Shown here: positions 1 to 9,096 of the stretch, piece by piece | Numbering within the stretch: the first letter of the stretch is position 1 | Layout of the letters: each line of letters opens with the position of its first letter | From: Alphaproteobacteria bacterium 65-37 | GTDB taxonomy: Bacteria; Pseudomonadota; Alphaproteobacteria; Reyranellales; Reyranellaceae | DNA length: 52,327 nucleotides | Reading direction: 5' to 3' | Assembly (NCBI GenBank): GCA_001897995.1 | Contig: MKRV01000234.1 | Coordinates: 25,902 to 78,228, forward strand | The notes under the pieces: generated by a model | Told to the model about the DNA's origin: nothing | Database searches by the model: none | What the model saw: only the letters and a program-made list of their open reading frames with translations | Program-made: the position numbers and the translations under genes

Positions 1-547
1 GCAAAAGCCGAGTTCCCACCAGTTCATGGAGGAGCGCAACGGCAGCATGCCCAATGAGATAGAGCCACATTACGTTTCCCAGGACTCCATGGAAATCCAG
101 GAGCCACTCAGCTGTGCTTGACGAAAGCGGTAGAAGCCAGCCACTGGCACCTGTAATCACCATGCCAGTTGCAGCAAGCAAGCCGAGTCCATGCACCGCA
201 CTCGCCGCCGGCCGCTCCGGCGCAAAGTGTATCCTGAGCCGGCGCAAGCTCGTCCAGTGAGCTTGAAGGTCTTGAAAGAGTGCCCTGCGACGAATTTGCG
301 AGAACCATGGGAACAGCACACCAACGCCCGGTTCATTCCGGCGAACCACCGCCCAGAGCCAGAAAAGTGCTATTATCCCCAAGCTCGCAATGCCTACGGC
401 CTCATGTAATTCGAACGCCACGTTTCCCGGTTTGGTGGTCTTTGGCACCTTCATGACCAGGCTGACAGCAAGTTGATGAATGACCGCACCCGCCAAAAGA
501 AAGTGCAGGAGCCGAGTGGGCCAAGTGTGTACCGTTGTGGACGACAT
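1..547 (-). CDS. Cytochrome b561 family membrane protein (C-terminus beyond left edge)
   Basis: An open frame on the minus strand runs from an ATG at 547 (a second in-frame ATG sits at 550) off the left edge, giving 182 visible codons. GGAGGG lies directly upstream at 556-551. The product has hydrophobic helices with the histidine pattern of di-heme b561 membrane cytochromes: RLLHFLLAGAVIHQL near the N-terminus, ELHEAVG at the end of the first loop, AVHGLGLLAATG in helix three and IGHAAVALLHE in helix four. Such proteins carry electrons across the inner membrane, for example to or from quinone. The partner is unknown. The gene is incomplete only because the window starts here. Family assignment is by motif reading. 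Confidence 0.75.
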   Translation of the reverse strand, partial: MSSTTVHTWPTRLLHFLLAGAVIHQLAVSLVMKVPKTTKPGNVAFELHEAVGIASLGIIALFWLWAVVRRNEPGVGVLFPWFSQIRRRALFQDLQAHWTSLRRLRIHFAPERPAASAVHGLGLLAATGMVITGASGWLLPLSSSTAEWLLDFHGVLGNVMWLYLIGHAAVALLHELVGTRLL

Positions 548-754
548 CATCCCTCCGAGAGTTTTTATTCTCTTATTCTGTTTGTTTGCAGAATACACCG
601 CCAATTCAAGGTCGTATCACCAAGCTACAACTGGAACTTGGGCCCAGCATTTCTGAGAGCATTGATCGCGATGAAGTGTCATAGGGCAAGAAAAGCCAGA
701 TCACAGTGAAGAAAGCCGCCCAACTGCGCCGCGATGAATGAAGGCGGCTCGTCG

Positions 755-2641
755 TCAATCCTCAAGATGTGAGATCACTGACCTCGAAGGTAGAGAGAGC
801 TTGAGACACTTCACAACATCGTCTCCAGTCTTACCTTGGCAAACTATCGGCTCACCACCGAACTGCGCAACAAGGGAAGGGTCCTTCAAGGCCGCGATTG
901 TGTCGGTACTAACAAGGACTGTGACTACTTCGTCGGTGACCATAAATTCTTTGGCTACCTGTTCGAGGCGCTGAGCCACGTTTACCGTATCTCCCACCAC
1001 CGTGTAGTTGACCCGGTCCGCCGACCCTATGTTGCCGGCGACGACCGGTCCGGAGTGTATCCCGATACGGACTCGGATTGGAGGCCTGCCCTCATGCCGG
1101 CGAGCGACATCATCGTCTTCAAGCGCACGGGCAATAGCGAGAGCAGCCCGTACCGCCGAATCGGCGTGGCCGACCAAGCCACCGATGCCTCCCCACACCG
1201 CCATGACCGCATCACCGATGAACTTGTCGACCACTCCACGCTCGCGCTCGATACACGCGCCGAGAAGCGTAAAGTGGTGGTTCAGCAGGTCGGCGACTTC
1301 GTCACCGGGCATGTTCCGAGTCAGCTGGGAGAACTGAACTATATCGGTAAACATCACCGTGACGAGTTGCTTTCGGGAGACCAACCCCGCTTCACCTGCC
1401 TCCATGATCCGGCGAATAAGGCTCTTCGGCACATAGGCGCCGAACCAGTTGAGCGCATCACGCGCCCGGTCCAGACTATAGCCAGCGTCGTCTATCTCAC
1501 TCACCCGCGACGGCTGATAGTAGACTTGGCCGAATTGCAGTCGTCCTATTGCCTTGGCCGCCGAAGTAATCGTACCGATCAGGCGTCCGACCTTGAGGCT
1601 GATGGCCACCGCAAGCAGAAAAGCAAATACAAGGCTCCCCGCGCCAACGATCGCCCCCCACGCAAGGTTCGAGAGCGCCCCGGTGACCTCTTCGATCGGG
1701 AAGTAGCGGCCAACGAACCAAGGATCCGGGCCATACCCCGATACAATGCGATGCACAAACAGCCATTTCTTGCCACCCATCTCCGCTACGTGTCCGAGGG
1801 AGCGGACATCACCATCGAACCACATGTTCTGGGCAGGTTCATTCCAGATCGCCGCAAGCACGGCATCTTCGACCTCATCAATTCTGGGCAACGGCTTCTG
1901 CTCCGAAAGACCTAGTCCCCGGGGATCGTTCAAGCGATGATGGGCCAGTACTTTGTCGTGACCGACGATTATGAAACTCGCGCCATTGCTTATGGAATTT
2001 GCATCCGAGGTCCGATCGGAGAGCTGGCTTATGGCCAAGGCAATCACGAGGGTGCCGACGTAAGAGCCGTCGGCGCCATATATCGGTGCTCCAAGATCAA
2101 TAACTGTCTGTCCCGCTGTTGAACTCCAACGCGGTTGCCCCCACAGGGTCTTGGGTCCGGCCCGGCGATCTATGGCTTCCAGGAGGGGCAACGACTGCTC
2201 CGCCTGCAGTGCTTCAATATACTGAGTAGATCCGTCCGACGCGCGAATCACACGATGCACGCGCCCATCAGATCCGTAGAACTCGGCTATCGCCACCCCT
2301 GGCATCCGATTGACAGTCAGGTTCAGCACTTCGGCTATCTCGTCGGACGCAGTGCGTTGCAGGTGGGGTGCACTTACAAGCACAGCAAGAAGCTCGATTT
2401 TCTCCGCAACGGGGTCGAGCAAAGTCCTGACTCGTTGGACTTCGTCTTCCACGAGACGACGCGTGCGATCATGCAGCATGTTCTCTGTGGTGATGGCCGC
2501 GCCGTAGAGCAGGAAGAAGTAGGCGACGCTTGAGACTACGGCGACTAAGGAGAATGCCGCCCCCAGCACGGCGACCATCGGAATCCGCCGCCTGCGCGAC
2601 TTCGTGAAACGATCCGACTTGTCTGACTGGCCATCGATCAT
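755..2641 (-). CDS. Membrane-anchored class III adenylate cyclase (Cache-like sensor, HAMP)
   Basis: About 628 residues from the ATG at 2641, which is preceded by AGAGGA; a GTG at 2656 would add five residues. Order (numbered from the GTG): transmembrane helix near 27-50, a periplasmic Cache-like sensor to about 330, a second helix near 331-353, a HAMP-like linker, then the catalytic domain from about 428. Visible catalytic residues are the metal-binding Asp438 in FTDI and Asp482 in KFIGD, the adenine-selecting pair Lys478 and Asp556 (VVGDTVN), and the transition-state pair Asn559 and Arg563. With Lys/Asp present, ATP rather than GTP is the expected substrate. It probably makes cAMP in response to an extracytoplasmic signal. 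No partner gene is adjacent. Confidence 0.9.
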   Translation of the reverse strand: MIDGQSDKSDRFTKSRRRRIPMVAVLGAAFSLVAVVSSVAYFFLLYGAAITTENMLHDRTRRLVEDEVQRVRTLLDPVAEKIELLAVLVSAPHLQRTASDEIAEVLNLTVNRMPGVAIAEFYGSDGRVHRVIRASDGSTQYIEALQAEQSLPLLEAIDRRAGPKTLWGQPRWSSTAGQTVIDLGAPIYGADGSYVGTLVIALAISQLSDRTSDANSISNGASFIIVGHDKVLAHHRLNDPRGLGLSEQKPLPRIDEVEDAVLAAIWNEPAQNMWFDGDVRSLGHVAEMGGKKWLFVHRIVSGYGPDPWFVGRYFPIEEVTGALSNLAWGAIVGAGSLVFAFLLAVAISLKVGRLIGTITSAAKAIGRLQFGQVYYQPSRVSEIDDAGYSLDRARDALNWFGAYVPKSLIRRIMEAGEAGLVSRKQLVTVMFTDIVQFSQLTRNMPGDEVADLLNHHFTLLGACIERERGVVDKFIGDAVMAVWGGIGGLVGHADSAVRAALAIARALEDDDVARRHEGRPPIRVRIGIHSGPVVAGNIGSADRVNYTVVGDTVNVAQRLEQVAKEFMVTDEVVTVLVSTDTIAALKDPSLVAQFGGEPIVCQGKTGDDVVKCLKLSLPSRSVISHLED

Positions 2642-2734
2642 GGCGTTCCTCTGCACTCAAATGTCCTCGTTCCATTGGGGCAGCGGCGCGTCCTGCTTTT
2701 GCACGACAGCGGTGCTAGAGTCATTGTCATCAGC

Positions 2735-2875
2735 CAACGTGAATGCCTCGATCACATCGTCGTCTTCGGCGACGCCCATCTACGTCGGATCCTTGCGGTC
2801 TACGCCGGCTATTGCAACGAGTTCCGAACGCATCTGTTCCTGGACAAGGATCCGCCGGGCCATCGGCCAATCTAA
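2735..2875 (+). pseudogene. C-terminal fragment of an integrase-core (rve) IS transposase
   Basis: The frame ending at 2875 reads RECLDHIVVFGDAHLRRIL followed by VYAGYCNEFRTH, the hallmark tail of IS transposases with an rve integrase core (typical consensus RRECLDHVIVFGEAHLRRIL). No upstream catalytic domain is present in any frame, so only about 45 residues survive. It lies between the cyclase and the oxygenase. The remaining bases to 3045 hold no recognisable gene. A second decayed transposase with the same tail is found on the opposite strand at 18705-19205. Confidence 0.7.
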
Positions 2876-3045
2876 TGGCTCGGGCAACTCACCGTGCGGC
2901 CGATCCTCGGCGGACTTCGTCATCAATATTACCGGACGTAGTTTTTGGAAGGGACACCACGACGATATGACTACGCCGCCCAAAACTCTATGCTTTCTCG
3001 ACCTTTTGGAGTTTTGATCAGGCACACTCCGTCTCGCAGTGGCGA

Positions 3046-3696
3046 TTACACCGTGAGGTTGAAGGCGATGGAGATGCGTTCCGCGTCTCCGCGATAGGGG
3101 CGAACCTGATGCAGCAGCCACGACGGGAACATCACCAGTCGGCCGGCCTTGGGCTGCACCCGCTCGGTGGCGCCGGCCGACAGGCCGCCCGGCATGGCAC
3201 AGCCAAGATGCGGTGCGTTCATCGCTGGCAGCGGTCCGCGCGGATCCATGAACTCGAGCTCGCCGCCCAGCGACGCATCGGCGTCGATGCCGCCGTCGTC
3301 GACGTAATAGACGGCGGACCAGTAGGCGCCGGGGTGCGAGTGGAATTCGTTGGCGTGACCGCTGCGGTTGATGTTTGCCCACATGTTGGCGCCCCAGGTC
3401 ACAGCAAAGTAGCCGGGATAGGGGCCACTGCCGACATTACCCTTGCGATCCACGGTAATGGTGTTGGCGAGGTTGCGGCCGATGGCCAGCAGCTTGATGG
3501 CCGCCACGCCGCCCCAACGGTCCATGTCCCAGCTCGACTGCCAGCCGCCCAGGTTGGAATGCTGGGAACTGGGGTGAGATTTTGCGCGTCGCTCGATCAC
3601 CTCGCGCAGCTCGCCATTGAGGGCGCCGGCATCCGGCACCTCGACGGTGACTAGAGGCGTTGAAAACAGCGGAACGATCTCGGGTGGGGCATTCAT
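3046..3696 (-). CDS. Putative 2OG-Fe(II) oxygenase (TIGR02466-like)
   Basis: 216 residues from the ATG at 3696, with GAGG/AAGG purine runs upstream. The C-terminal half shows the double-stranded beta-helix pattern of a small family of putative 2-oxoglutarate- and iron-dependent dioxygenases. There is an H-x-H motif in EFHSHPG (His119 and His121), then SAVYYVDDG, and a distal FPSWLLHQV (His196) followed by a conserved Arg (Arg207) and SIAFNL. The substrate is unknown; relatives are often described simply as putative 2OG-Fe(II) oxygenases. It stands alone among IS remnants, so it is probably cargo. Confidence 0.75.
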   Translation of the reverse strand: MNAPPEIVPLFSTPLVTVEVPDAGALNGELREVIERRAKSHPSSQHSNLGGWQSSWDMDRWGGVAAIKLLAIGRNLANTITVDRKGNVGSGPYPGYFAVTWGANMWANINRSGHANEFHSHPGAYWSAVYYVDDGGIDADASLGGELEFMDPRGPLPAMNAPHLGCAMPGGLSAGATERVQPKAGRLVMFPSWLLHQVRPYRGDAERISIAFNLTV

Positions 3697-3834
3697 GCCT
3701 TCAGCCTCGTCTCAACCGGATCGGTATGACCCAGGCTGTGTGAACCGACATTCCCCAGATGAACCCCTTGGATGGGCCGAAAGCTATCATTCTGCCGGGT
3801 TCCGGGGAAGCCATGGATCGTGCCCCATAGCGTG

Positions 3835-4300
3835 GTGTAGGAGCGCCGGGAGGATATCGCCGGGATCACCGTTCATCCGAATGAGGCGTGGATGAAGCAA
3901 GTCGCCGGAACGCGACCATGGACGATTGTGGTGCACTGCGGGATTGCCGCTATCTCCTGCACGGCCGCGACGCCAAGTTCACGCGGTCGTTCCGGGCTAT
4001 CCTTGTGTCAGGTCGGGTTAAGCCGCTGGCGCTGCCGGCGCGCAGCCCCAATCTGAATGCCTATGCAGAACGCTCGGTGAGATCGCTCAAGGAGGAGTGC
4101 CTGTCGAAGGTCCTCCTGTTCGGCGAGCGCTCCTTGTGGCGGGCACTGAGCGAATACGTCGACCATTTCCATGCCGAGCAGAATCACCGGGGAAGGGCAA
4201 CGTCCTTTTGTTTCCTCGAACTGCCGCCACTGCGAGGTGCCGGTGCAGTGTCGCGAACGATTGGGCGGGCTTCTACGCTATTATTATCGAAAGGTGGCGT
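3835..4300 (+). pseudogene. Frameshifted integrase-core transposase fragment
   Basis: The frame opens with [19 protein letters not shown], then [30 protein letters not shown] and [14 protein letters not shown], matching the second half of rve-type transposases (D-x-K-F and the AYAERxVRSxKEEC block). Near 4190 the reading frame shifts by one base and continues as GKGNVLLFP in the neighbouring frame. The N-terminal half with the first catalytic Asp is absent. It is a decayed element immediately left of the IS110 transposase, which may have inserted into it. Confidence 0.7.
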
Positions 4301-4414
4301 GATGGCGCGTTGGCCGGATCAGTATTTTTGATGGGGTGGATGCCCCCTCCCGACGGCATCGAAGTGTGCCACGCTGGTGATGTTGCATGACCAGCCACAG
4401 AGGAGAAGGCATCC

Positions 4415-5440
4415 ATGGAGAAGGCTACGATCATCGGGATCGACTTGGCAAAGCGAGTCTTCCAGGTACATGCGGCGTCGAAGGACGGCCGGCCGGTATT
4501 GCGCAAGAAGGTGTCGCGGGCACAGTTGCTCGGCTTCCTGGCAAAGCAGCCGCCGACCATCGTGGCGATGGAAGCGTGCGCGACGGCGCACGAGTGGGGA
4601 CGCGCGATCAGCGGTCTCGGACACGACGTTCGGCTCGTTCCACCGATTTACGTCAAGCCGTTTGTGCGTCGCCAGAAGAACGACGCGGCTGACGCCGAGG
4701 CGATCGCCGAGGCGGCCTCCAGGCCAACCATGCGCTTTGTAGCGTTGAAGACGGAAGAGCAGCAGGCGCGATCAATGGTCTTTCGGACGCGCGACCTGCT
4801 GGTGCGGCAGCGAACCCAGCTGGTCAACGCACTGCGCGGCCATCTGGCGGAGCATGGGATTGTCGCGGCCCAAGGGCTTGCCCAGGTGAAGGTGCTGGCG
4901 ACTGCAATGCAAGACACCGGCTCACTCCATCCGCTCGTGCGCGAACTGGGCCAGCGATACCTTGAGCACATTGCGCGTCTTGATGGCGAGATCGCGGAAC
5001 TCGACAAGAGATTGCGGCAACCCTCCAAGGACGATGAGACGGCGAAGCGTCTCCAGAGCATGCCGGGGGTGGGGCCGATCACCGCCGCGGCCATCGAGGC
5101 CTTTGCGCCGCCGATGGCGACCTTCAAGCGAGGCCGCGACTTTGCTGCCTGGCTCGGTCTGGTCCCTCGGCAACACACGACGGGCGGAAAGCCGAGGCTG
5201 GGACGAACCTCGAAGATGGGGCAGCGCGACATCCGTCGGCTCCTAATCATCGGCGCCATGACCGTCGTCAGATGGGCCGTCCGCAAGGGCGCGGCCAAGG
5301 GTTCGTGGCTGGCCAGAATGCTGGCCAAGAAGCCGCGCCTGGTGGTGGCCGTTGCCCTGGCCAACAAGATGGCTCGTTCGGTCTGGGCGATGCTCAGCAA
5401 GGGTGAAGAATATCGGGGATCAGCGCTGGCGCCGGCCTGA
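4415..5440 (+). CDS. IS110-family transposase (RuvC-like plus Tnp_20), intact
   Basis: 341 residues from the ATG at 4415 behind GAGGAGAAGG. The N-terminal RuvC-like domain has the DEDD set expected for IS110 enzymes: Asp10 in IGIDLAK, Glu53 in AMEAC, then Asp90 and Asp93 in KNDAADAEA. The C-terminal Tnp_20 domain has SMPGVGPITAAAIEAF and the RTSKMGQRDIRR block that holds the reactive serine. IS110 elements are recombined by a bridge RNA transcribed from a non-coding end. Candidate non-coding flanks here are about 4300-4414 and 5441-5637. The exact element ends cannot be read from one copy. The gene looks functional. Confidence 0.92.
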   Translation: MEKATIIGIDLAKRVFQVHAASKDGRPVLRKKVSRAQLLGFLAKQPPTIVAMEACATAHEWGRAISGLGHDVRLVPPIYVKPFVRRQKNDAADAEAIAEAASRPTMRFVALKTEEQQARSMVFRTRDLLVRQRTQLVNALRGHLAEHGIVAAQGLAQVKVLATAMQDTGSLHPLVRELGQRYLEHIARLDGEIAELDKRLRQPSKDDETAKRLQSMPGVGPITAAAIEAFAPPMATFKRGRDFAAWLGLVPRQHTTGGKPRLGRTSKMGQRDIRRLLIIGAMTVVRWAVRKGAAKGSWLARMLAKKPRLVVAVALANKMARSVWAMLSKGEEYRGSALAPA

Positions 5441-5637
5441 TCGGCAGGCGCTTACGCTGGTACGTCGGCGATGAGGGAGGTCGAGAAACGGTAAGGGCAA
5501 ACTGATCGGACAGATCGAGACCAGGAAAAGCAATTACGGCCAACGAGCTCAGCGCTCGCTTTTTTGATCTGCACCTGGTCTGCGTATCTCCATACTGGCC
5601 CGCGGCATGTTTACGGCCGCACTTCGAGGCCGAATAC

Positions 5638-6150
5638 ATGACCGCACCCGATCATCGCTTGCCGGCACCGTTCAAAAGACCTCTTGCATCGACGGGGGCA
5701 TCCATACATGACGGCGTACTGGTGCCCGTTGGCGATCTCATTAATGGCACGACGATCACGCTTGATGATGCAGACGAATTCGACGTGCTTGAGTATTTTC
5801 ATATCAAGCTCGAAGCCCATGACGTGATAGAGGCGCAAGGTGCCCCATGCGAATCACTGTTGGAGATCCTTGAGGCTGACGCCATGTTCGACGAATACAT
5901 TGGAAAGTATGGAGCGGCGAAGACTAAGGTAATGCCCTGTGCGCCGATTCTGAGCTTTAACGGCGGTCGCAACGAAGTGAAATCGCGGCTTCGGAGTGCC
6001 GCATCGGTCTGGATGGATCGGCGCCAGCAGCTAGACGTAATTCGCGACCGCCTCGAAGAGCGCGGTATTGCTCTTGGTCAAAACACGACCCCGCCTGAAT
6101 TTCTTGTGGAAAGTCGTCGTGTTCAAATGTCGGTTCGCATCTCGCCTTGA
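5638..6150 (+). pseudogene. Truncated Hint-domain (Hedgehog/intein, Hint_2-like) protein
   Basis: The frame reads PDHRLPAPFKR, then DGVLVPVGDLINGTTI, EYFHIKLEAHDVIEAQGAP and SLLEILEADAMFDEY. This is the C-terminal half of Hint_2-type domains, where a DHxL segment, a v-L-vNG-t-I strand and an H-v-ELe-HDvl-AEG-paEs block occur in this order. The N-terminal half with the splicing or autocleavage Cys/Ser is missing and the IS110 element ends just upstream, so the gene was probably truncated by that insertion. The ATG at 5638 is simply the first in frame. The tail after residue 90 is not recognised. Confidence 0.5.
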
Positions 6151-6309
6151 GGTTGGGCATCGAGCGATGACGAGCGCCGACTAGGTTGTTTGGCGCCGAC
6201 GAGTGGCTCGGTGTTATCTGCGTGTTCTTCTGATTCTCATGCATTCCTTTGGTCGCAAGCCGCCTGGCAATGACCCATCGCGCCCGGTCGGAGTGCCGTT
6301 CCGCCCTGC

Positions 6310-6564
6310 ATTTGCCAGTGTTTCTTGGTTACGACCCCACGCCGGTTGCTCAGATCCTCGCCGGCGTCTGCAAGCCAAGCGGCGGGCCTTGGGAGTGACG
6401 TTCTCCCAGGTCGCCCAGCATCTCGGCTGGATGAAGGAACTCTTACCCGGCACTTCAATAGGATGTGGCGCCTCTCGCTGAACCGGCAGGATGCGTTGGA
6501 GGCGTTCGTCAATGCCGAGTACGCGGCGCTTGCCGGGCTGCATTCACTAAAACGACGACGTTAG
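6310..6564 (+). pseudogene. Decayed helix-turn-helix (XRE-like) DNA-binding protein fragment
   Basis: Pieces in three frames join into one recognisable protein: VFLGYDPTP near 6318, then AKRRALGVTFSQVAQHLGW from about 6385, then after a one-base shift DEGTLTRHFNR and a helical tail ending at 6564. The FLGYxPxP...RxxxGxTxxxxAxxLGxDExTLxR pattern is a common XRE-type helix-turn-helix signature. At least two frameshifts separate the pieces, so no functional product is expected. Confidence 0.45.
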
Positions 6565-6854
6565 GGACGGGAGCGATAGGGCCAGAGCAGTGCCGCGATG
6601 GTCTCCGCCACAACTCTGGACATGACGCATCGCGACGAGCACGGCACGTAGGAGAGGAACGCTCGGCCGAGGGGGATTGCGGCAGGCGACGTGAGGGCGC
6701 AGCGATCGACGAATCGCCGGTTCGCGACGCGTGTAGCCCAGGCGTCGAGCTCGCGGTCACCAACGCGTGCCGCCGAGCGGACGCAACACGCGGGGTACCC
6801 CAGCGCGAGCCCCGGGGCCCGCGTGTAATCTCCCGCACCTTGGTCGATCGCCAT
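6561..6854 (-). CDS. Small Cys-rich protein, possibly DUF483-like, maybe truncated
   Basis: 97 residues from the ATG at 6854 (GGGTG upstream); a TTG at 6914 would extend it. It contains ALGYPACCV and, 50 residues later, FLSYVPCSSRC, a spacing of CC and PCSxxC seen in small uncharacterised cysteine proteins such as the DUF483 type, which may bind metal. Function is unknown. It could be a remnant, because flanking sequence is decayed and the N-terminus is short. The stretch 6855-7133 holds no gene I can recognise. Confidence 0.4.
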   Translation of the reverse strand: MAIDQGAGDYTRAPGLALGYPACCVRSAARVGDRELDAWATRVANRRFVDRCALTSPAAIPLGRAFLSYVPCSSRCVMSRVVAETIAALLWPYRSRP

Positions 6855-7133
6855 CACCCGGCGCGTGCATAGTGCGGACGTGGAGGAAGCCACAAACCCC
6901 TCACGGTCAAGCAAGGCAACCCGTCCACGCCAACGGACAAAACGTCAGACATTGATCTCGCCCGCCGGCTTCGTGAGTCGCGCCCGCGCTGCAGGCCATA
7001 TGCCCATTTGCAAGTGCATTAGATTTGTGTGTGCTGATGGGTTAAGCTACCGGGGCAAATAGGGGCGTGGCAAAGCTCCTAACTTGAGCATCTAATGATC
7101 GAGCAGCTTGAATGCAGCCACACGGGAAAACGC

Positions 7134-7850
7134 TTAGTTCATACGCTTGATCTCAGTGTAGGCGCCGTTGACCTTGAGCGTGATCGTGACGTCGGCCGAA
7201 CCGCGATTGCGCCAGAACCAGCCGTGGCTGCCGTCGTAGGCCGCCGTCAGCGCGCCGGTGTCGGAGGCGATCTGGCTGCCTTTCTTGTAGCTCGTCTCCT
7301 TGCCGCCGCCGGCGGGCGTGCCGTGCATGTCGTAGTTCACCTTGCCGCCGTCCGTGCGCCACGAGAACTGCGCCACGCCGCCACGCAGCATCGTCATCTT
7401 GTATTCGATGCCTTCGTTGGGCTTCAGCGTGAAGACGACTTCGTCGGTCTTTCCGACGGGCGCCGGCTGTGCCACGGCGATGGGTGGCTTGGCACCCGGC
7501 ATCATCTGGTTCTCAGTGTCGTTGTCGTGATTGGGATGCGCCGCGGCAGGCGAAATCAGCAGGCCGGCAAGCAGCCCAGCGAGGCTTGATCGGCGGTCGG
7601 GAGGCATCGGCGACAGCTGCCGGTCGCGTTGGCGATCGACCTCGGCCTCGATGGCGAGTTGCTTCTTGATCTCGCCCATCTGCGTAAGCTTCAGCGCCCG
7701 GCCGATACCCGTGGGGTCGATCGAATACTCCGCTGGCAGCACGATGGTGATCAAAATCACCAGCGCCGCGACGGCAGCAATGACTGTGGACTTCACGAGC
7801 CGCGCGGTGCTGGGCAGTTCGGCGCGGGACGGAATCTCGGCATTGAACAT
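7134..7850 (-). CDS. Transmembrane anchor protein of HupE-linked metal operon
   Basis: 238 residues with one N-terminal membrane helix (about residues 19-41, STVIAAVAALVILITIVLP), a charged linker, a low-complexity segment with AAAHPNHDND, and a beta-rich periplasmic domain ending at KVNGAYTEIKRMN. Proteins of this layout are annotated as transmembrane anchor proteins and recur next to HupE/UreJ and HME-RND efflux genes. It is the last gene of a leftward operon, 9 bases after the HupE gene. The biochemical role is unknown; the conserved neighbourhood implies periplasmic metal handling. Confidence 0.7.
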   Translation of the reverse strand: MFNAEIPSRAELPSTARLVKSTVIAAVAALVILITIVLPAEYSIDPTGIGRALKLTQMGEIKKQLAIEAEVDRQRDRQLSPMPPDRRSSLAGLLAGLLISPAAAHPNHDNDTENQMMPGAKPPIAVAQPAPVGKTDEVVFTLKPNEGIEYKMTMLRGGVAQFSWRTDGGKVNYDMHGTPAGGGKETSYKKGSQIASDTGALTAAYDGSHGWFWRNRGSADVTITLKVNGAYTEIKRMN

Positions 7851-7859
7851 GAAAGCACC

Positions 7860-8594
7860 TCAGGCAGGATTGATGAAATAGCCGGTGAGTTGATAGCCGA
7901 TCAGCACGAAGCCGGCGGTCATGAGGACGACATTGGCGGCATAGGCGTGGCGCCAGAACCCGATGGTACGCCGCCAGAATCCCATGGCGATCAGGATGGC
8001 GGTCAGTGCCAGGAGTTGGCCGATCTCGACGCCGACGTTGAAGGCCAGCAGGTTCGGCACCAGGCCGTCTGGGGAGATTTCGTACTCGATGATCTTCGTC
8101 GAGAGACCGAAGCCGTGGAATAGGCCGAACACCAGGGTTGCCGCTTTGGTGTTGGGCTGGAAGCCGAACCAGCGTTGGTAGGCACCCATGTTGTCGAGCG
8201 CCTTGTAGACCACCGACAGGCCGATGATGGCGTCGATCAGGTAGCTGTTGATGCCGACATTGAAGTAGACGCCAAGCAGCATCGTGGTCGAGTGGCCGAG
8301 CGCAAATAGGCTGACGTAGAGGGCGACGTGGTTGAGCCGGTAGAGAAAGAACACCACGCCTAGCAGGAACAGGATGTGGTCGTAGCCCGTCATCATGTGC
8401 TTGGCGCCCAGGTAGATAAAGGGCAGCAGGTGGACGCCGGTAATTTCCTGGATGTAACCCTTGTCGCCCTCGGCAACGGCGTGGGCGAAAGCTGGCGATG
8501 CCATCAAAGCGAGGACGCACAATAGCGCCGCCGCCACCGCGGCCCGTTGCATTGGTGGCAACGCCGCCTCGCACGAGCGAGCAGATCGATGCAT
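7860..8594 (-). CDS. HupE/UreJ family membrane protein (metal uptake or efflux accessory)
   Basis: 244 residues from the ATG at 8594; an ATG at 8555 (MQRAAVAAALL) is an equally good signal-peptide start. The signal ends at SPAFA, followed by a His-containing mature N-terminus (HAVAEGD). Six or more membrane helices follow, with the HupE/UreJ_2 signatures GYDHILFLLGVVFF, LGHSTTM and LVFGLFHGFGL, whose His and Asp residues line the proposed metal path. HupE proteins are known nickel or cobalt permeases; this subgroup sits in metal-efflux clusters. It lies between the small His-rich exported protein and the anchor protein and is probably co-transcribed with both. Confidence 0.85.
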   Translation of the reverse strand: MHRSARSCEAALPPMQRAAVAAALLCVLALMASPAFAHAVAEGDKGYIQEITGVHLLPFIYLGAKHMMTGYDHILFLLGVVFFLYRLNHVALYVSLFALGHSTTMLLGVYFNVGINSYLIDAIIGLSVVYKALDNMGAYQRWFGFQPNTKAATLVFGLFHGFGLSTKIIEYEISPDGLVPNLLAFNVGVEIGQLLALTAILIAMGFWRRTIGFWRHAYAANVVLMTAGFVLIGYQLTGYFINPA

Positions 8595-8649
8595 GACGGA
8601 AACCCTGAATGAGAGACGAGATGGACACCACCCGCAGAGGCGGTCGCGG

Positions 8650-9030
8650 TTACAACGTCGTCCTCGATCTTGGTGGTCGCTCGAGTGAGTAGAACGTACC
8701 GGAACTGATGAACTCCGGTTCAGCGGATTGCCATGGCTGCAGTACGGCCGGCCGCTCCGCAATCCTGAATACGGCCGCCCCACCCGCTTCGTGGCCATGG
8801 TCGACTGTCGTCCGATCATGCTGATGCGTTATCGGGCCATCGCGCCCGTCGCGACCTTGCGAATGATCCCGATCACCCTCGGCCAGCAGCGCGGAACTGC
8901 CATCGTACAAGGTGAAAGAGTTGTGAACGGCGACAGCCATCGGCGAAGCGAAAAGGAGCGACACCGCCATGGCGACGGCAAGAATCGAACGCAAGACGGA
9001 CAAGGTGTTCAATGGATGCACCACCGTCAC
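8650..9030 (-). CDS. Small His-rich exported protein of the metal cluster
   Basis: 126 residues from a GTG at 9030, with GGAGGGG seven bases upstream inside the operator-like motif. An N-terminal signal (SILAVAMAVSLLFASPMAVAV) is followed by a hydrophilic stretch with histidines (THQHDRTTVDHGH) that could bind metal, and an end rich in Pro and Arg (SLERPPRSR). Short proteins with this ERPPR ending are common in copper, cobalt and zinc resistance clusters, but no reaction is known. It is the first gene of the leftward HupE operon. Confidence 0.6.
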   Translation of the reverse strand: MTVVHPLNTLSVLRSILAVAMAVSLLFASPMAVAVHNSFTLYDGSSALLAEGDRDHSQGRDGRDGPITHQHDRTTVDHGHEAGGAAVFRIAERPAVLQPWQSAEPEFISSGTFYSLERPPRSRTTL

Positions 9031-9034
9031 TTAC

Positions 9035-9056
9035 ATCCCCTCCAGGAGGATATCAA
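9035..9056 (-). promoter_or_regulatory. Operator-like motif in a promoter, copy 1 (HupE operon)
   Basis: The plus strand carries ATCCCCTCCAGGAGGATA at 9035-9052, identical over 18 bases to a copy at 18195-18212. The core CCTCCAGGAGG is a perfect palindrome. On the minus strand a TTGATA (9056-9051) precedes it like a -35 box. The motif also supplies the ribosome binding site for the GTG at 9030, which may explain part of the conservation but not its full length. The probable ligand is the CsoR/RcnR/NreA-type repressor encoded at 18222. Confidence 0.55.
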
Positions 9057-9096
9057 GGGGCATGGGTCCCGCGGGTCGGCAACTTTTTTCGGCGCG

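Noticed and set aside
836..1915. 359-codon frame on the plus strand
   Set aside because: Antisense to the adenylate cyclase, whose catalytic motifs are intact; no domain in this frame.
9035..9052. The GGAGG-containing palindrome as only a ribosome binding site
   Set aside because: The identity with 18195-18212 extends over 18 bases and to both sides of GGAGG, and a related form lies in the czcBA promoter where it is not next to a start codon; a regulatory role fits better, though not proven.
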